Both the position numbers and the translations under genes were made by a program. The notes beneath the pieces were generated by a model, which was not told the origin of the DNA, searched no databases, and was given only the letters and a program-made list of their open reading frames with translations. From the NCBI RefSeq assembly GCF_000772085.1, contig NZ_CP009755.1:620001-684000 (forward strand): DNA of 64,000 nt, in the 5' to 3' direction. The DNA is from Curtobacterium sp. MR_MD2014 (lineage in GTDB: Bacteria; Actinomycetota; Actinomycetes; Actinomycetales; Microbacteriaceae). Shown in pieces: positions 54,851 through 62,881 of this stretch (within the stretch, counting starts at the first letter, position 1; each line of letters begins with the position of its first letter).

Positions 54851-56512
54851 GTGGTACCCCGTCGGTGGAGCATCGCCGCGCGACTCTTCGCGCTGCAGCT
54901 GCTGTTCGTCGTGGTCGGGGTGGCGGTCGGTGGCGTCTGGAGCTGGACCTCGGCGCGAGCCGACCTCGAGGCGGACGCGGCCGAGAAGTCCACCGCCGTC
55001 GCGGTGTCGATCGCCCGGAACCCGTTCGTGGTCCAGCAGGCGACCACCGCGGACCCGTCCGAGCGCCTCGAGCCGTACGCGCTCGACCTGATGCGCCGCA
55101 CCCACACGGACTTCATCACGATCATGGCGCCCGACCGGACCCGGTGGACGCACCCCGACCGGTCGGAGCTCGGCCGGCCGTTCCGCGGTACGGTCCAGCC
55201 GGCGCTCGACGGCCGGACCTTCACCGAGACCTCCACCGGGACGCTCGGCCCCTCGGTGCGGGCCGTCACGCCGATCACCGACGACGACGGCCGGATCGTC
55301 GGGCTGGTCGCCGCCGGGGTCACCGTGGCGAACATCTCGAGTGCCCTCGTGCCGCGACTCACGTCGGTCGTCCTGCTCGGCCTGGCGGTGGTCGCGGTGT
55401 CCGCGTTGTTCTCGTGGTTGCTCAGCCGGTACCTCGGTCGGGTCACCGCGGGACGGGGCCCGGAGGAGCTCGCGCGGGTCTTCGCGTCCTACGAGGGCGT
55501 GCTCCACTCGGTGCACGAGGGGCTCGTGGTCGTCGACCGGTCGGGGGCGGTCGTCCTGCACAACGACCGTGCGGCGGAGCTGCTGCACCTGCCGGCGCCG
55601 GCCGAACGCCAGGATCCGGTGCCGCTGGCGGCGCTCGACGTGCCGGATGCCCTCCGGACCCTGCTCGCATCGGGTGACCGTGCCGTGGACGAGACGTACG
55701 CCACGAGCGACCGGGTGCTCGTGGTCAACCAGGAGATGGCGTTCCCGCGGGGGGCGACCCGGCCGGTCGGCACCGTCGCGACCATCCGCGACCAGACCGA
55801 CCTGCTGCACCTGTCCGGCGAGCTCGCCGCCACCAGGACGCTCACCGATGCGCTGCGCTCGCAGACGCACGAGTTCGCCAACCGCCTGCACACCGTCGTC
55901 GCGCTGCTGGAGCTCGGTCGGGTCGACGAGGCGATCCGGTTCGCCGCACACGAGATCGACCGGCACAGCGAGGTCGAGCGGCACGGCGAGACCGACCGGC
56001 GCAGCGGGACCGACGCGTCCGGCGAGAGCGACCCGTGCGCCGACCCGGCGCACACCGAGCCCGAGGTGCTCGACGCCCTCCTCGCCGCCAAGCGGGCACA
56101 GGCGGGCGAGCGCGGCGTCGACCTGGTCGCCGACACGAGCGGACTGCTCGGCCCCGTCCCGGCCGCACCCGCCGACGTGGTCACCGTGCTCGGCAACCTC
56201 GTGGACAACGCCGTCGACGCCGTCGCCGGTTCCCCGCAGGGCCCGGACCGCGGCCGCGTCGAGGTCGTCGTCGCCGCAGCCGGCGGGACCGTCCGGCTCG
56301 TCGTCCGCGACGACGGACCGGGCATCGCCGACGTCGACGCCGTCTACGAGCGCGGGTGGTCGACGAAGCAGTCCGGTCCCGAGGGACGCGGCATCGGCCT
56401 CGACCTCGTCCGCGCCACCCTGGCCCGCATCGGCGGTGACGTCGCCGTGACCACGGGACCGGACGGCAGCACGTTCACCGTCGAGATCACCACCGGGCGG
56501 GTGCCCTCGTGA
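54851..56512 (+). CDS. CitA/DcuS-type sensor histidine kinase
   Basis: The product has 553 residues. Two membrane helices (about 10-32 and 172-195) flank an extracytoplasmic sensor domain of about 140 residues. A cytoplasmic PAS domain (about 215-320) follows, then the dimerisation helix QTHEFANRLHTVVALLELG with His340, typical of citrate/C4-dicarboxylate sensors, and an ATPase domain with NLVDNAVDAV, DDGPGI and GRGIGL. A low-complexity insert (RHSEVERHGETDRRSG) separates the two. GTG follows AGGAGG by seven bases. It probably senses C4-dicarboxylates for dctA. Confidence 0.92.
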   Translation: MVPRRWSIAARLFALQLLFVVVGVAVGGVWSWTSARADLEADAAEKSTAVAVSIARNPFVVQQATTADPSERLEPYALDLMRRTHTDFITIMAPDRTRWTHPDRSELGRPFRGTVQPALDGRTFTETSTGTLGPSVRAVTPITDDDGRIVGLVAAGVTVANISSALVPRLTSVVLLGLAVVAVSALFSWLLSRYLGRVTAGRGPEELARVFASYEGVLHSVHEGLVVVDRSGAVVLHNDRAAELLHLPAPAERQDPVPLAALDVPDALRTLLASGDRAVDETYATSDRVLVVNQEMAFPRGATRPVGTVATIRDQTDLLHLSGELAATRTLTDALRSQTHEFANRLHTVVALLELGRVDEAIRFAAHEIDRHSEVERHGETDRRSGTDASGESDPCADPAHTEPEVLDALLAAKRAQAGERGVDLVADTSGLLGPVPAAPADVVTVLGNLVDNAVDAVAGSPQGPDRGRVEVVVAAAGGTVRLVVRDDGPGIADVDAVYERGWSTKQSGPEGRGIGLDLVRATLARIGGDVAVTTGPDGSTFTVEITTGRVPS

Positions 56513-57189
56513 CCGCGCCCATCCGGGTCCTCATCGTCGAGGACGAGCCGCTGACCGCCGAGGCGCACACGGCCTACGTGTCGCGCCTCGAGGGCTTCGC
56601 CGTGGTCGGCACCGTGGGGAGCGGTCGGGCGATGCTCGCCGCGGTCGCTGCGGAGCGACCGGACCTCGTGCTGCTCGACCTGAACCTGCCGGACGCCCAC
56701 GGCCTGCAGCTCGTCCGCACGCTGCGAGCCGCCGGTTCCGCCGTCGACGTCGTCGCGGTGACCGCGGCACACGACGTCCAGGCGGTGCGGAACGCGATCG
56801 CCCTCGGGGTCGTGCAGTACCTCGTCAAGCCCTTCAGCTTCCGGTCGTTCGCCGACCGGATGACGTCGTACCGCGAGTTCCGGCGCGGGTTCGAGGACCG
56901 TCGTGCCCTCACGCAGGCCGACATCGACCAGCGGCTCGGGACGCTCCGTCCGGTCGCGCCCGCCGACCACGAGAAGGGCATCGCCCCGGAGACGCTCGAG
57001 GTGGTGCGCGACGCACTGCTGCAGCGGTCCGACGGTGGTTCGGCATCCGAGGTCGCCGAGGCGACCGGGCTGTCGCGGGTCACCGTCCGGCGGTACCTCG
57101 AGCACCTGGCCGCTGCCGGGCAGGTCGCCAAGGACGTCCGCCACCGCGGGCAGGGACGGCCGGAGTACGAGTACCGCTGGTTGCGCTGA
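56509..57189 (+). CDS. CitB/DcuR-type response regulator
   Basis: The product has 226 residues. The receiver domain has Asp12, the phosphorylated Asp57 (LLDLNLPD) and Lys near 106 (YLVKPF). The C-terminal winged helix reads GGSASEVAEATGLSRVTVRRYLEHL. This pairing with a CitA-type kinase is standard; it overlaps the kinase gene by four bases. The divergent dctA-pck-gap operon is the obvious target. Confidence 0.93.
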   Translation: MTAPIRVLIVEDEPLTAEAHTAYVSRLEGFAVVGTVGSGRAMLAAVAAERPDLVLLDLNLPDAHGLQLVRTLRAAGSAVDVVAVTAAHDVQAVRNAIALGVVQYLVKPFSFRSFADRMTSYREFRRGFEDRRALTQADIDQRLGTLRPVAPADHEKGIAPETLEVVRDALLQRSDGGSASEVAEATGLSRVTVRRYLEHLAAAGQVAKDVRHRGQGRPEYEYRWLR

Positions 57190-57222
57190 TCGGCGCGCTG
57201 CGGGCGTGCGACGTGCGGCGTA

Positions 57223-57321
57223 CCGGACGGGAGGCACGACGCGTGCCGGCGCGGCACGCTGCGGCCGTGCGCGGTGCCGGACGGGAGGCACGGTGCGGGC
57301 CGGCACCGCGCCTCCCGTCCG
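57223..57321. terminator. GGAGGC hairpin with a duplicated arm
   Basis: CGGACGGGAGGC (57278-57289) and GCCTCCCGTCCG (57310-57321) pair exactly, with an inner GGTGC/GCACC stem. A second copy of the left arm lies at 57223-57235. It separates the response regulator (plus) and the BLUF gene (minus) and can terminate both. Confidence 0.72.
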
Positions 57322-57346
57322 TGGTCCGGTCGCCCCGGCAGCGGGG

Positions 57347-57856
57347 TCAGCGTGCGCGGGCCGTGCCCGCGTCCGCACCTGCTCCGGTCCGGTCCTGCCG
57401 GAACCACTGCAGGAGCTCCCGCACCGCGGCGAGGTCCGGTGCCCCGCCGTGGTCGTCCGGCAGGAAGTCGAGGTCGTCGAAGGTGGTGCGGTGACCGGGC
57501 ACCGCGGCGCGCTGCAGGGTGGTCTCGGCCGCGTAGCCCATCGACCAGTCCGGAAACTGCCGTGCGGGCACCTGTTCCTCGAGCAGCACGGTGACCTGGT
57601 CGTGGCGCGGGTCCTCGGCGATGTACGCCATCTTCTCGCGGACCGCCGTGGCGGGCCCCTCGAGCAGCTGCAGGAACCGGTGGTCGCGGAACAGCAGCAG
57701 GCCGGTCACGCCGGCGCGGGCGTTCGCGCTGCGGGCGTGCGCCAGCAGGTCGTCGAGGTCGTCGAGTCCGAAGCCGACGACCGCGCGGCTGGCGTAGACG
57801 AGCGACAGCAGCGCGCCGTCACCCGGGGTCTGCGTCGGTTCCGATGAGGGCTGCAC
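57347..57856 (-). CDS. BLUF domain blue-light sensor
   Basis: The product has 169 residues. The BLUF domain (about 15-110) binds FAD and senses blue light. The three residues of the photoreaction are present: Tyr21 (SLVYAS), Asn45 (ARSANARAGVTG) and Gln63 (RFLQLLEG). Downstream is only a short helical tail, so the output is by protein contact. GTG 57856 is preferred; an in-frame TTG at 57868 adds four residues. No obvious target gene is beside it. Confidence 0.9.
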   Translation of the reverse strand: MQPSSEPTQTPGDGALLSLVYASRAVVGFGLDDLDDLLAHARSANARAGVTGLLLFRDHRFLQLLEGPATAVREKMAYIAEDPRHDQVTVLLEEQVPARQFPDWSMGYAAETTLQRAAVPGHRTTFDDLDFLPDDHGGAPDLAAVRELLQWFRQDRTGAGADAGTARAR

Positions 57857-57959
57857 GGGTCCACTCAACCCGCGCGAGCCGAGAGCCGACCCGGTGACCG
57901 GGCGGTGACGTCCCCCGGTTCCCTGTGACCGACGTCGTGCCGCTCTCTACGGTGGAGCG

Positions 57960-58262
57960 ATGCGAGAAGAGCTCGAGGCGGTCCTGCAGGCACACCGCGT
58001 CACGCCACTGCCCGACGGCGTGGACCGTGCCAGTGCCTGCGACCCGGAGCTGCCGAGCGCGGAGATCGTCGGGTGGGCGACCCTCGTCGTGGCCGGGGTG
58101 CCGCTGTCGGCGTCCGAGCAGGACCGGCTCGCGGACACCGCAGCGAACGCGTTCGCCCTGATCGCGGTGCTCCCCGTGGGCGCCCGACCGTACTTCGCCC
58201 GGCTCGGGCTGATCGCGACCCTGGCGTCGGCGCTCGCCGTGGGAGCGCCCGCTCCGCGCTAG
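57960..58262 (+). CDS. Small hypothetical protein
   Basis: The product has 100 residues. The front half is polar (EELEAVLQAHRVTPLPDGVDRASACDPEL); the back half has two hydrophobic helices (about 60-75 and 80-96). The family is unknown to me. TACGGT (57948-57953) is six bases before ATG, so leaderless. It is divergent from the BLUF gene and could share its control region. Confidence 0.65.
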   Translation: MREELEAVLQAHRVTPLPDGVDRASACDPELPSAEIVGWATLVVAGVPLSASEQDRLADTAANAFALIAVLPVGARPYFARLGLIATLASALAVGAPAPR

Positions 58263-58373
58263 TCCCTCGCCGTGCCCGCGTCCGCCGAGTGCGTGACTAG
58301 GCTCAGCACGTGCGGTCCGCGGGTGGTTCCCGGAAGGGCCGTCGGGCCGGACGGGCAGAGAGCAGGAGACCAC

Positions 58374-59435
58374 GTGGCGCGAGCGACGAGCATCCGCGAC
58401 GTGGCGGCCGAGGCCGGGGTGTCGATCACGACGGTGTCGCACGCGCTGAGCGGCAAGGGCACCGTGAGTGCCCGGACGCGCCTCCGGGTCGAGGAAGCGG
58501 TCGAACGGCTCGGGTACGCGCCGAACCCGATCGCCCGTGCCATGCGGACCGACCGACGGGCGGTCCTGGGGTTCGTGTCCGAGGAGATCGCGTCGACCCC
58601 GTACGCGGGCAAGATCATCGTCGGGGCGCAGGCCGAGGCGGCCGCGCACGACCACGTCCTGATGATCGTCGACATCGCAGCCGGGGAGTTCGACGACCCG
58701 CGCATCGACGCCCTGATCCAGCGGCAGGTCGACGCGGTGGTGTTCGCCTCGGCGTCGAACCGGGTCATCCGGCTGCCGCGGTCGCTCGACCCGGCCCGGA
58801 CGGTGCTGCTCGACGCGTTCGACCCCGCTGCTCCGGTGCCGTCGGTGGTGCCCGACGAGCAGGACATCGCCGCGACGGCGGTCCGCGCGTTGCTCGCGGC
58901 GGGGCACCGGCGCATCGCGCACCTGACGGTCGAGGGCGCCGGTCCCGCCGTGACCGGCCGGGTCGAGGGGTACGAGCGGACCCTGGTGGAGGCCGGCGGC
59001 ACCCCCGTGGTGGTCCGCGCGGTCGGCGAGGTCGCGGATGCCGCAGCGGGCTTCCGGGCGGCGACGGAGCTGTTCGGACCGGTACCGGAGGCAGCCGGCG
59101 ACCGCGCCGCCGAGCGCCCGACCGCGGTGTTCGCCTTCAACGACCAGATGGCGATGGGGGTCTACCAGGTCGCGGAGGAGCGGGGCATGCGGATCGGCCG
59201 TGACCTGTCGGTCGTCGGCATCGACGACCTGCAGCTCGTGGCCGCCGCCCTGCGTCCGGGCCTGACGACCGTCGCGCTCCCGCACGAGCAGATGGGTCGT
59301 GCGGCGGTCCGCCGTGCGCTCGAGCAGACGGGAGCGCTGACCGCACCGCCGACGCCGCGTGCCGGGGTCGAGCGGCTCCGCGGAGAGCTCGTCGTCCGCG
59401 ACTCGATCGGACCGGTAACCGTTACTCGTTCGTGA
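58374..59435 (+). CDS. LacI family transcriptional regulator
   Basis: The product has 353 residues. The DNA-binding head starts VARATSIRDVAAEAGVSITTVSHALSG and is followed by a hinge helix and a periplasmic-binding-protein-like ligand domain (GHRRIAHLTVEG, FNDQMAMGVY, SVVGIDDLQL). GTG 58374 has CAGGAG six bases upstream. TAGGCT at about 58298 would give a leader of roughly 65 bases. It faces the sugar ABC operon in the same direction and likely represses it through the site at 59484-59505. Confidence 0.92.
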   Translation: MARATSIRDVAAEAGVSITTVSHALSGKGTVSARTRLRVEEAVERLGYAPNPIARAMRTDRRAVLGFVSEEIASTPYAGKIIVGAQAEAAAHDHVLMIVDIAAGEFDDPRIDALIQRQVDAVVFASASNRVIRLPRSLDPARTVLLDAFDPAAPVPSVVPDEQDIAATAVRALLAAGHRRIAHLTVEGAGPAVTGRVEGYERTLVEAGGTPVVVRAVGEVADAAAGFRAATELFGPVPEAAGDRAAERPTAVFAFNDQMAMGVYQVAEERGMRIGRDLSVVGIDDLQLVAAALRPGLTTVALPHEQMGRAAVRRALEQTGALTAPPTPRAGVERLRGELVVRDSIGPVTVTRS

Positions 59436-59483
59436 CCCGCGCCCGTGGCGAGCGGTCGGCCCCTGTGTGATGCTCTTCCTCAA

Positions 59484-59505
59484 CACAAAACGATTTGGGT
59501 TTGTG
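59484..59505. promoter_or_regulatory. Candidate LacI-type operator
   Basis: CACAAA (59484-59489) and TTTGTG (59500-59505) are inverted, and a second inverted pair CAAA-ACGA-TTTG overlaps at 59486-59497 with CG near the centre, as LacI-family sites have. It lies 20 bases ahead of the start of the sugar-binding protein gene. Confidence 0.65.
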
Positions 59506-59524
59506 CGAGTGAAAGGTCGAAGTA

Positions 59525-60844
59525 ATGAGGCTTCGTAAGGGCATCGCCGTCGCCGCCGCGCTCGCGGTCGGGACCGGCTTGACGCTGACCGGCTGCAGCG
59601 CCGGAGGATCCGCATCGTCCGACGGCACGGTCACGATCTCCGGTGGCTTCACCGGTGCGCAGGCCACGGCGTTCCAGAAGGACCTGGACACGTGGGCCGA
59701 GGGCCAGGGCATCACGGTCAAGTACTCGGGCAGCGACAGCTTCCAGACGTCGATCGTCACGCAGGTGAAGGGCGGCCAGGCCCCCGACGTCGCGATCTTC
59801 CCCCAGCCCGGCGTGCTCAAGTCCCTCATCAGCCAGGGCATCCAGCCGCTCGACGACCTCGTGGACGTCAAGAGCGTCACCGCGGACGAGGCGAACGGCC
59901 TCGCCGACATCGCGAAGGTCAACGGCAAGACGTACGGCCTGCCCTACAACATCAACGTGAAGTCGCTCGTCTGGTACGACCCGGCCGCGTTCGAGGCCAA
60001 GGGGTACGAGGTCCCGAAGACCGACGCCGAGCTCACCGCGCTGCAGGAGAAGATCATCAAGGACGGCTCCGGCTACCCGTGGTGCGTCGGCATCGCGTCG
60101 CAGGGCTCGAACGGCTGGCCGATGACGGACTGGCTCGAGGAGTACGTGCTCCGCTACGGCGGCCTCGAGAAGTACGACGACTGGATCACCCACGAGGTGA
60201 AGTTCGACTCGCCCCTGGTCAAGCAGGCCGCGGGCAAGGTCGAGTCGATGATCTTCGCCGACGGCGCGGTCAACGGCGGCGGCAAGGCCATGGCGTCCAC
60301 CGACTTCGGCGCGGCGGGCAACAACCTGTTCGTCGACGGCGGCAAGTCGGCGGGGCAGTGCTACATGATGCGCCAGGGCACCTTCATCACCGGCAACTTC
60401 CCGGCCGCGATCCAGGAGCAGATCGCGAAGGGCGACACGACGAACGTGAACGCCTTCCCGCTCCCGACGCCCGAGGGTGCCGCGACCTCCGGCACGCTCG
60501 GCGGTGGTGACCTGGTCGCCGCGTTCAAGACGGACGACGACACGAAGAAGGTCGTCGACTACCTGGTCGGCAAGGAGTTCGGCACGAACGGCTACGCCAA
60601 GAACTGGTCGGCCGCGCTCTCGCCGCACAACGACTTCCCGGCGTCCGAGTACACCAGCCCGTTCCAGAAGGTCGCGCAGCAGGCCGTGAAGGACTCGAAG
60701 GTGTTCGGCTTCGACGCCTCCGACCAGATGCCCGGAGCCGTCGGTGCCGGTACCGAGTGGACGAACCTGACGGCCTGGACCGCGGGTCAGCAGTCACTCG
60801 ACCAGACGCTCAAGGCCATCGACGACTCCTGGCCGTCGCAGTAA
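59525..60844 (+). CDS. ABC transporter sugar-binding lipoprotein
   Basis: The product has 439 residues with a lipobox ending at Cys24 (LTLTGC) and the family 1 extracellular solute-binding fold: PDVAIFPQPGVLKSL, GKTYGLPYNINVKSLVWYDP, and Trp/Tyr-rich sugar-site segments later. It captures an oligosaccharide outside the cell for the two permeases that follow. The linked GH32 enzyme suggests a fructo-oligosaccharide or sucrose-type ligand. The ribosome site AAAGG is weak; an operator precedes it. Confidence 0.92.
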   Translation: MRLRKGIAVAAALAVGTGLTLTGCSAGGSASSDGTVTISGGFTGAQATAFQKDLDTWAEGQGITVKYSGSDSFQTSIVTQVKGGQAPDVAIFPQPGVLKSLISQGIQPLDDLVDVKSVTADEANGLADIAKVNGKTYGLPYNINVKSLVWYDPAAFEAKGYEVPKTDAELTALQEKIIKDGSGYPWCVGIASQGSNGWPMTDWLEEYVLRYGGLEKYDDWITHEVKFDSPLVKQAAGKVESMIFADGAVNGGGKAMASTDFGAAGNNLFVDGGKSAGQCYMMRQGTFITGNFPAAIQEQIAKGDTTNVNAFPLPTPEGAATSGTLGGGDLVAAFKTDDDTKKVVDYLVGKEFGTNGYAKNWSAALSPHNDFPASEYTSPFQKVAQQAVKDSKVFGFDASDQMPGAVGAGTEWTNLTAWTAGQQSLDQTLKAIDDSWPSQ

Positions 60845-60947
60845 CACCCTCCACCTGCGCCGTGGCGGTGCCGACCGGCGCCGCCACGGCCGTCGGCGCC
60901 TGCACGCCGCGACGACACACCCCGACAACGAAGTGAGGTGACCCCTC

Positions 60948-61940
60948 GTGCAGCAAGTCCTCAGCGTCCTCGTCTCCGTCATCGGCGGACTGGCCGTCTC
61001 GTTCCTGATCTACCTCGGGCTGAACTTCCTGGTCTCGAAGACGCACGGCAAGTGGCACGGTCGACTGCTGCCCTACGTCTTCATCGGGCCGGTCCTGCTC
61101 CTCCTGCTCGTCTTCCTGGTCGTCCCGACGGTGCAGACGGTCATCCAGAGCCTGCAGAAGACGGACCAGTACGGGCTGACGTCCTTCGGCGGCCTCGACA
61201 ACTACGTCTCGCTCTTCTCGACGCCGTCGTTCCTGTCGACCCTGTTCAACAACCTGCTCTGGATCATCGTCGTCCCGGCGGTGGTGGTCGTGATCGGCCT
61301 GCTCGTGGCGACCCTGGCGGACCGCCTCGGGCCGAAGCGCGAGAAGACGTTCAAGTCCCTGATCTTCCTGCCGATGTCGGTGAGCTTCATCGCGGCCGCG
61401 TCGATGTGGTCGTTCGTGTACGCGTACAACGCACCGGGACAGCCCCAGGTCGGACTGCTCAACGGCATCTGGACCGCGATCACGCACCAGAACCCGATCC
61501 CGTGGCTGCAGAACGACTTCCTGCGCATGAACAGCTTCCTGCTCATGGCGGTCGTGATCTGGCTGAACGCCGGCTACGCGATGGTCCTGCTCTCCGCGGC
61601 GATCAAGGCCGTGCCCGAGGAGACGATCGAGGCGGCACGCATCGACGGTGCCAGCGAGCGGCAGGCGTTCTTCCGTGTGATCGCTCCCCAGATCCGCACG
61701 ACCATCATCGCCGTCGGCATCACGGTCCTCATCACGGTGATGAAGATCTTCGACATCGTCTTCGCGATGACCAACGGGCAGTTCGACACGAACGTGCTCG
61801 GCGTCGAGTTCTACTCGCAGTTCTTCGCGTTCAACAACCCCGGGAAGGCGTCCGCCGTGGTCGTCATCCTCATCCTCGCCGTGGTGCCCGTCATCGTGTA
61901 CCAGGTGCGGACCTACCGCGAACAGGAGGCCCTCCGATGA
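60948..61940 (+). CDS. ABC sugar transporter permease (MalF-like)
   Basis: The product has 330 residues with about seven helices. The cytoplasmic EAA loop that contacts the ATPase reads EETIEAARIDGASERQAFFRVIAPQI. GTG 60948 has GAGGTG a few bases upstream. It forms a heterodimer with the next permease; the ATPase is not in this operon, so a shared MsiK-type ATPase elsewhere is likely, as usual in actinobacteria. Confidence 0.93.
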   Translation: MQQVLSVLVSVIGGLAVSFLIYLGLNFLVSKTHGKWHGRLLPYVFIGPVLLLLLVFLVVPTVQTVIQSLQKTDQYGLTSFGGLDNYVSLFSTPSFLSTLFNNLLWIIVVPAVVVVIGLLVATLADRLGPKREKTFKSLIFLPMSVSFIAAASMWSFVYAYNAPGQPQVGLLNGIWTAITHQNPIPWLQNDFLRMNSFLLMAVVIWLNAGYAMVLLSAAIKAVPEETIEAARIDGASERQAFFRVIAPQIRTTIIAVGITVLITVMKIFDIVFAMTNGQFDTNVLGVEFYSQFFAFNNPGKASAVVVILILAVVPVIVYQVRTYREQEALR

Positions 61941-62881
61941 CCGAGATCGTCCCGGTGGCCGGAGCCCCGGAGATCGTCGCGACGAAGCGCGAACGGGTCA
62001 CGAAGACCAGCGCCGAGCAGCGTCCCCGCGTCCTGCTGAGCATCGTCATGGGCGTCATCGCCGTGCTCTGGATGGTGCCGGCGATCGGCCTGCTCGTCAC
62101 GAGCTTCCGCACGACGACCGCCGCCCAGAGCACCGGGTGGTGGACCGCCTTCGGGAACCTGTTCGGTACGGAGTGGACCCTCGACAACTACTCGAACGCG
62201 CTGACGGGGGCGACCTCGGGGACCGGGCAGAGCCTGGCGGCCGAGTTCCTCAACAGCGTCGCCGTCGCGGTCCCGGCCACGATCCTGCCGCTCATGATCT
62301 CCGCGTTCGCGGCCTACGCGTTCACGTTCCTGCAGTTCCGGTTCAAGGAGTTCTACTTCGCGGTCATCGTCGGGCTGCTCGTGGTGCCCGTGCAGATCTC
62401 GCTGATCCCGGTCCTGCAGCTGTACAAGACGATCACGCAGGCGACCGGGCTGCAGATCACCGGCACATTCCCGGCGGCGTGGATCGTGCACTCGGCGTTC
62501 GCGCTCCCGCTCTGCATCTACATCCTGCGGAACTACATGTCGACGCTCCCGGTCGCGCTCATCGAGGCCGCCCGCGTCGACGGCGCGTCGCACTTCCAGA
62601 TCTTCTGGCGGCTCGCGGTCCCGATGTCGGTGCCGGCGCTGGCGTCGTTCGCGATCTTCCAGTTCCTCTGGGTCTGGAACGACTACCTCGTCGCGTACAT
62701 CTTCATCGGCAACACGAACCCCGTGCTGCAGCAGGGCCTGCTCGGGCTGCTCGGACAGTACGGGTCGGGCTGGAACCTGGTCGCGGCCGGCTCGTTCATC
62801 GTGCTGATCGTGCCCCTCGTGGTGTTCCTGTCGCTCCAGCGCTTCTTCGTCCGTGGCCTCACCGCGGGGTCGGTCAAGTGA
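61937..62881 (+). CDS. ABC sugar transporter permease (MalG-like)
   Basis: The product has 314 residues with six helices. The EAA loop is IEAARVDGASHFQIFWRLAVPM, and WVWNDYLVAYIFIG is typical of MalG proteins. It overlaps the first permease by four bases and the GH32 gene by four, so one transcript is likely. The N-terminal 30 residues are hydrophilic. Confidence 0.93.
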   Translation: MTEIVPVAGAPEIVATKRERVTKTSAEQRPRVLLSIVMGVIAVLWMVPAIGLLVTSFRTTTAAQSTGWWTAFGNLFGTEWTLDNYSNALTGATSGTGQSLAAEFLNSVAVAVPATILPLMISAFAAYAFTFLQFRFKEFYFAVIVGLLVVPVQISLIPVLQLYKTITQATGLQITGTFPAAWIVHSAFALPLCIYILRNYMSTLPVALIEAARVDGASHFQIFWRLAVPMSVPALASFAIFQFLWVWNDYLVAYIFIGNTNPVLQQGLLGLLGQYGSGWNLVAAGSFIVLIVPLVVFLSLQRFFVRGLTAGSVK

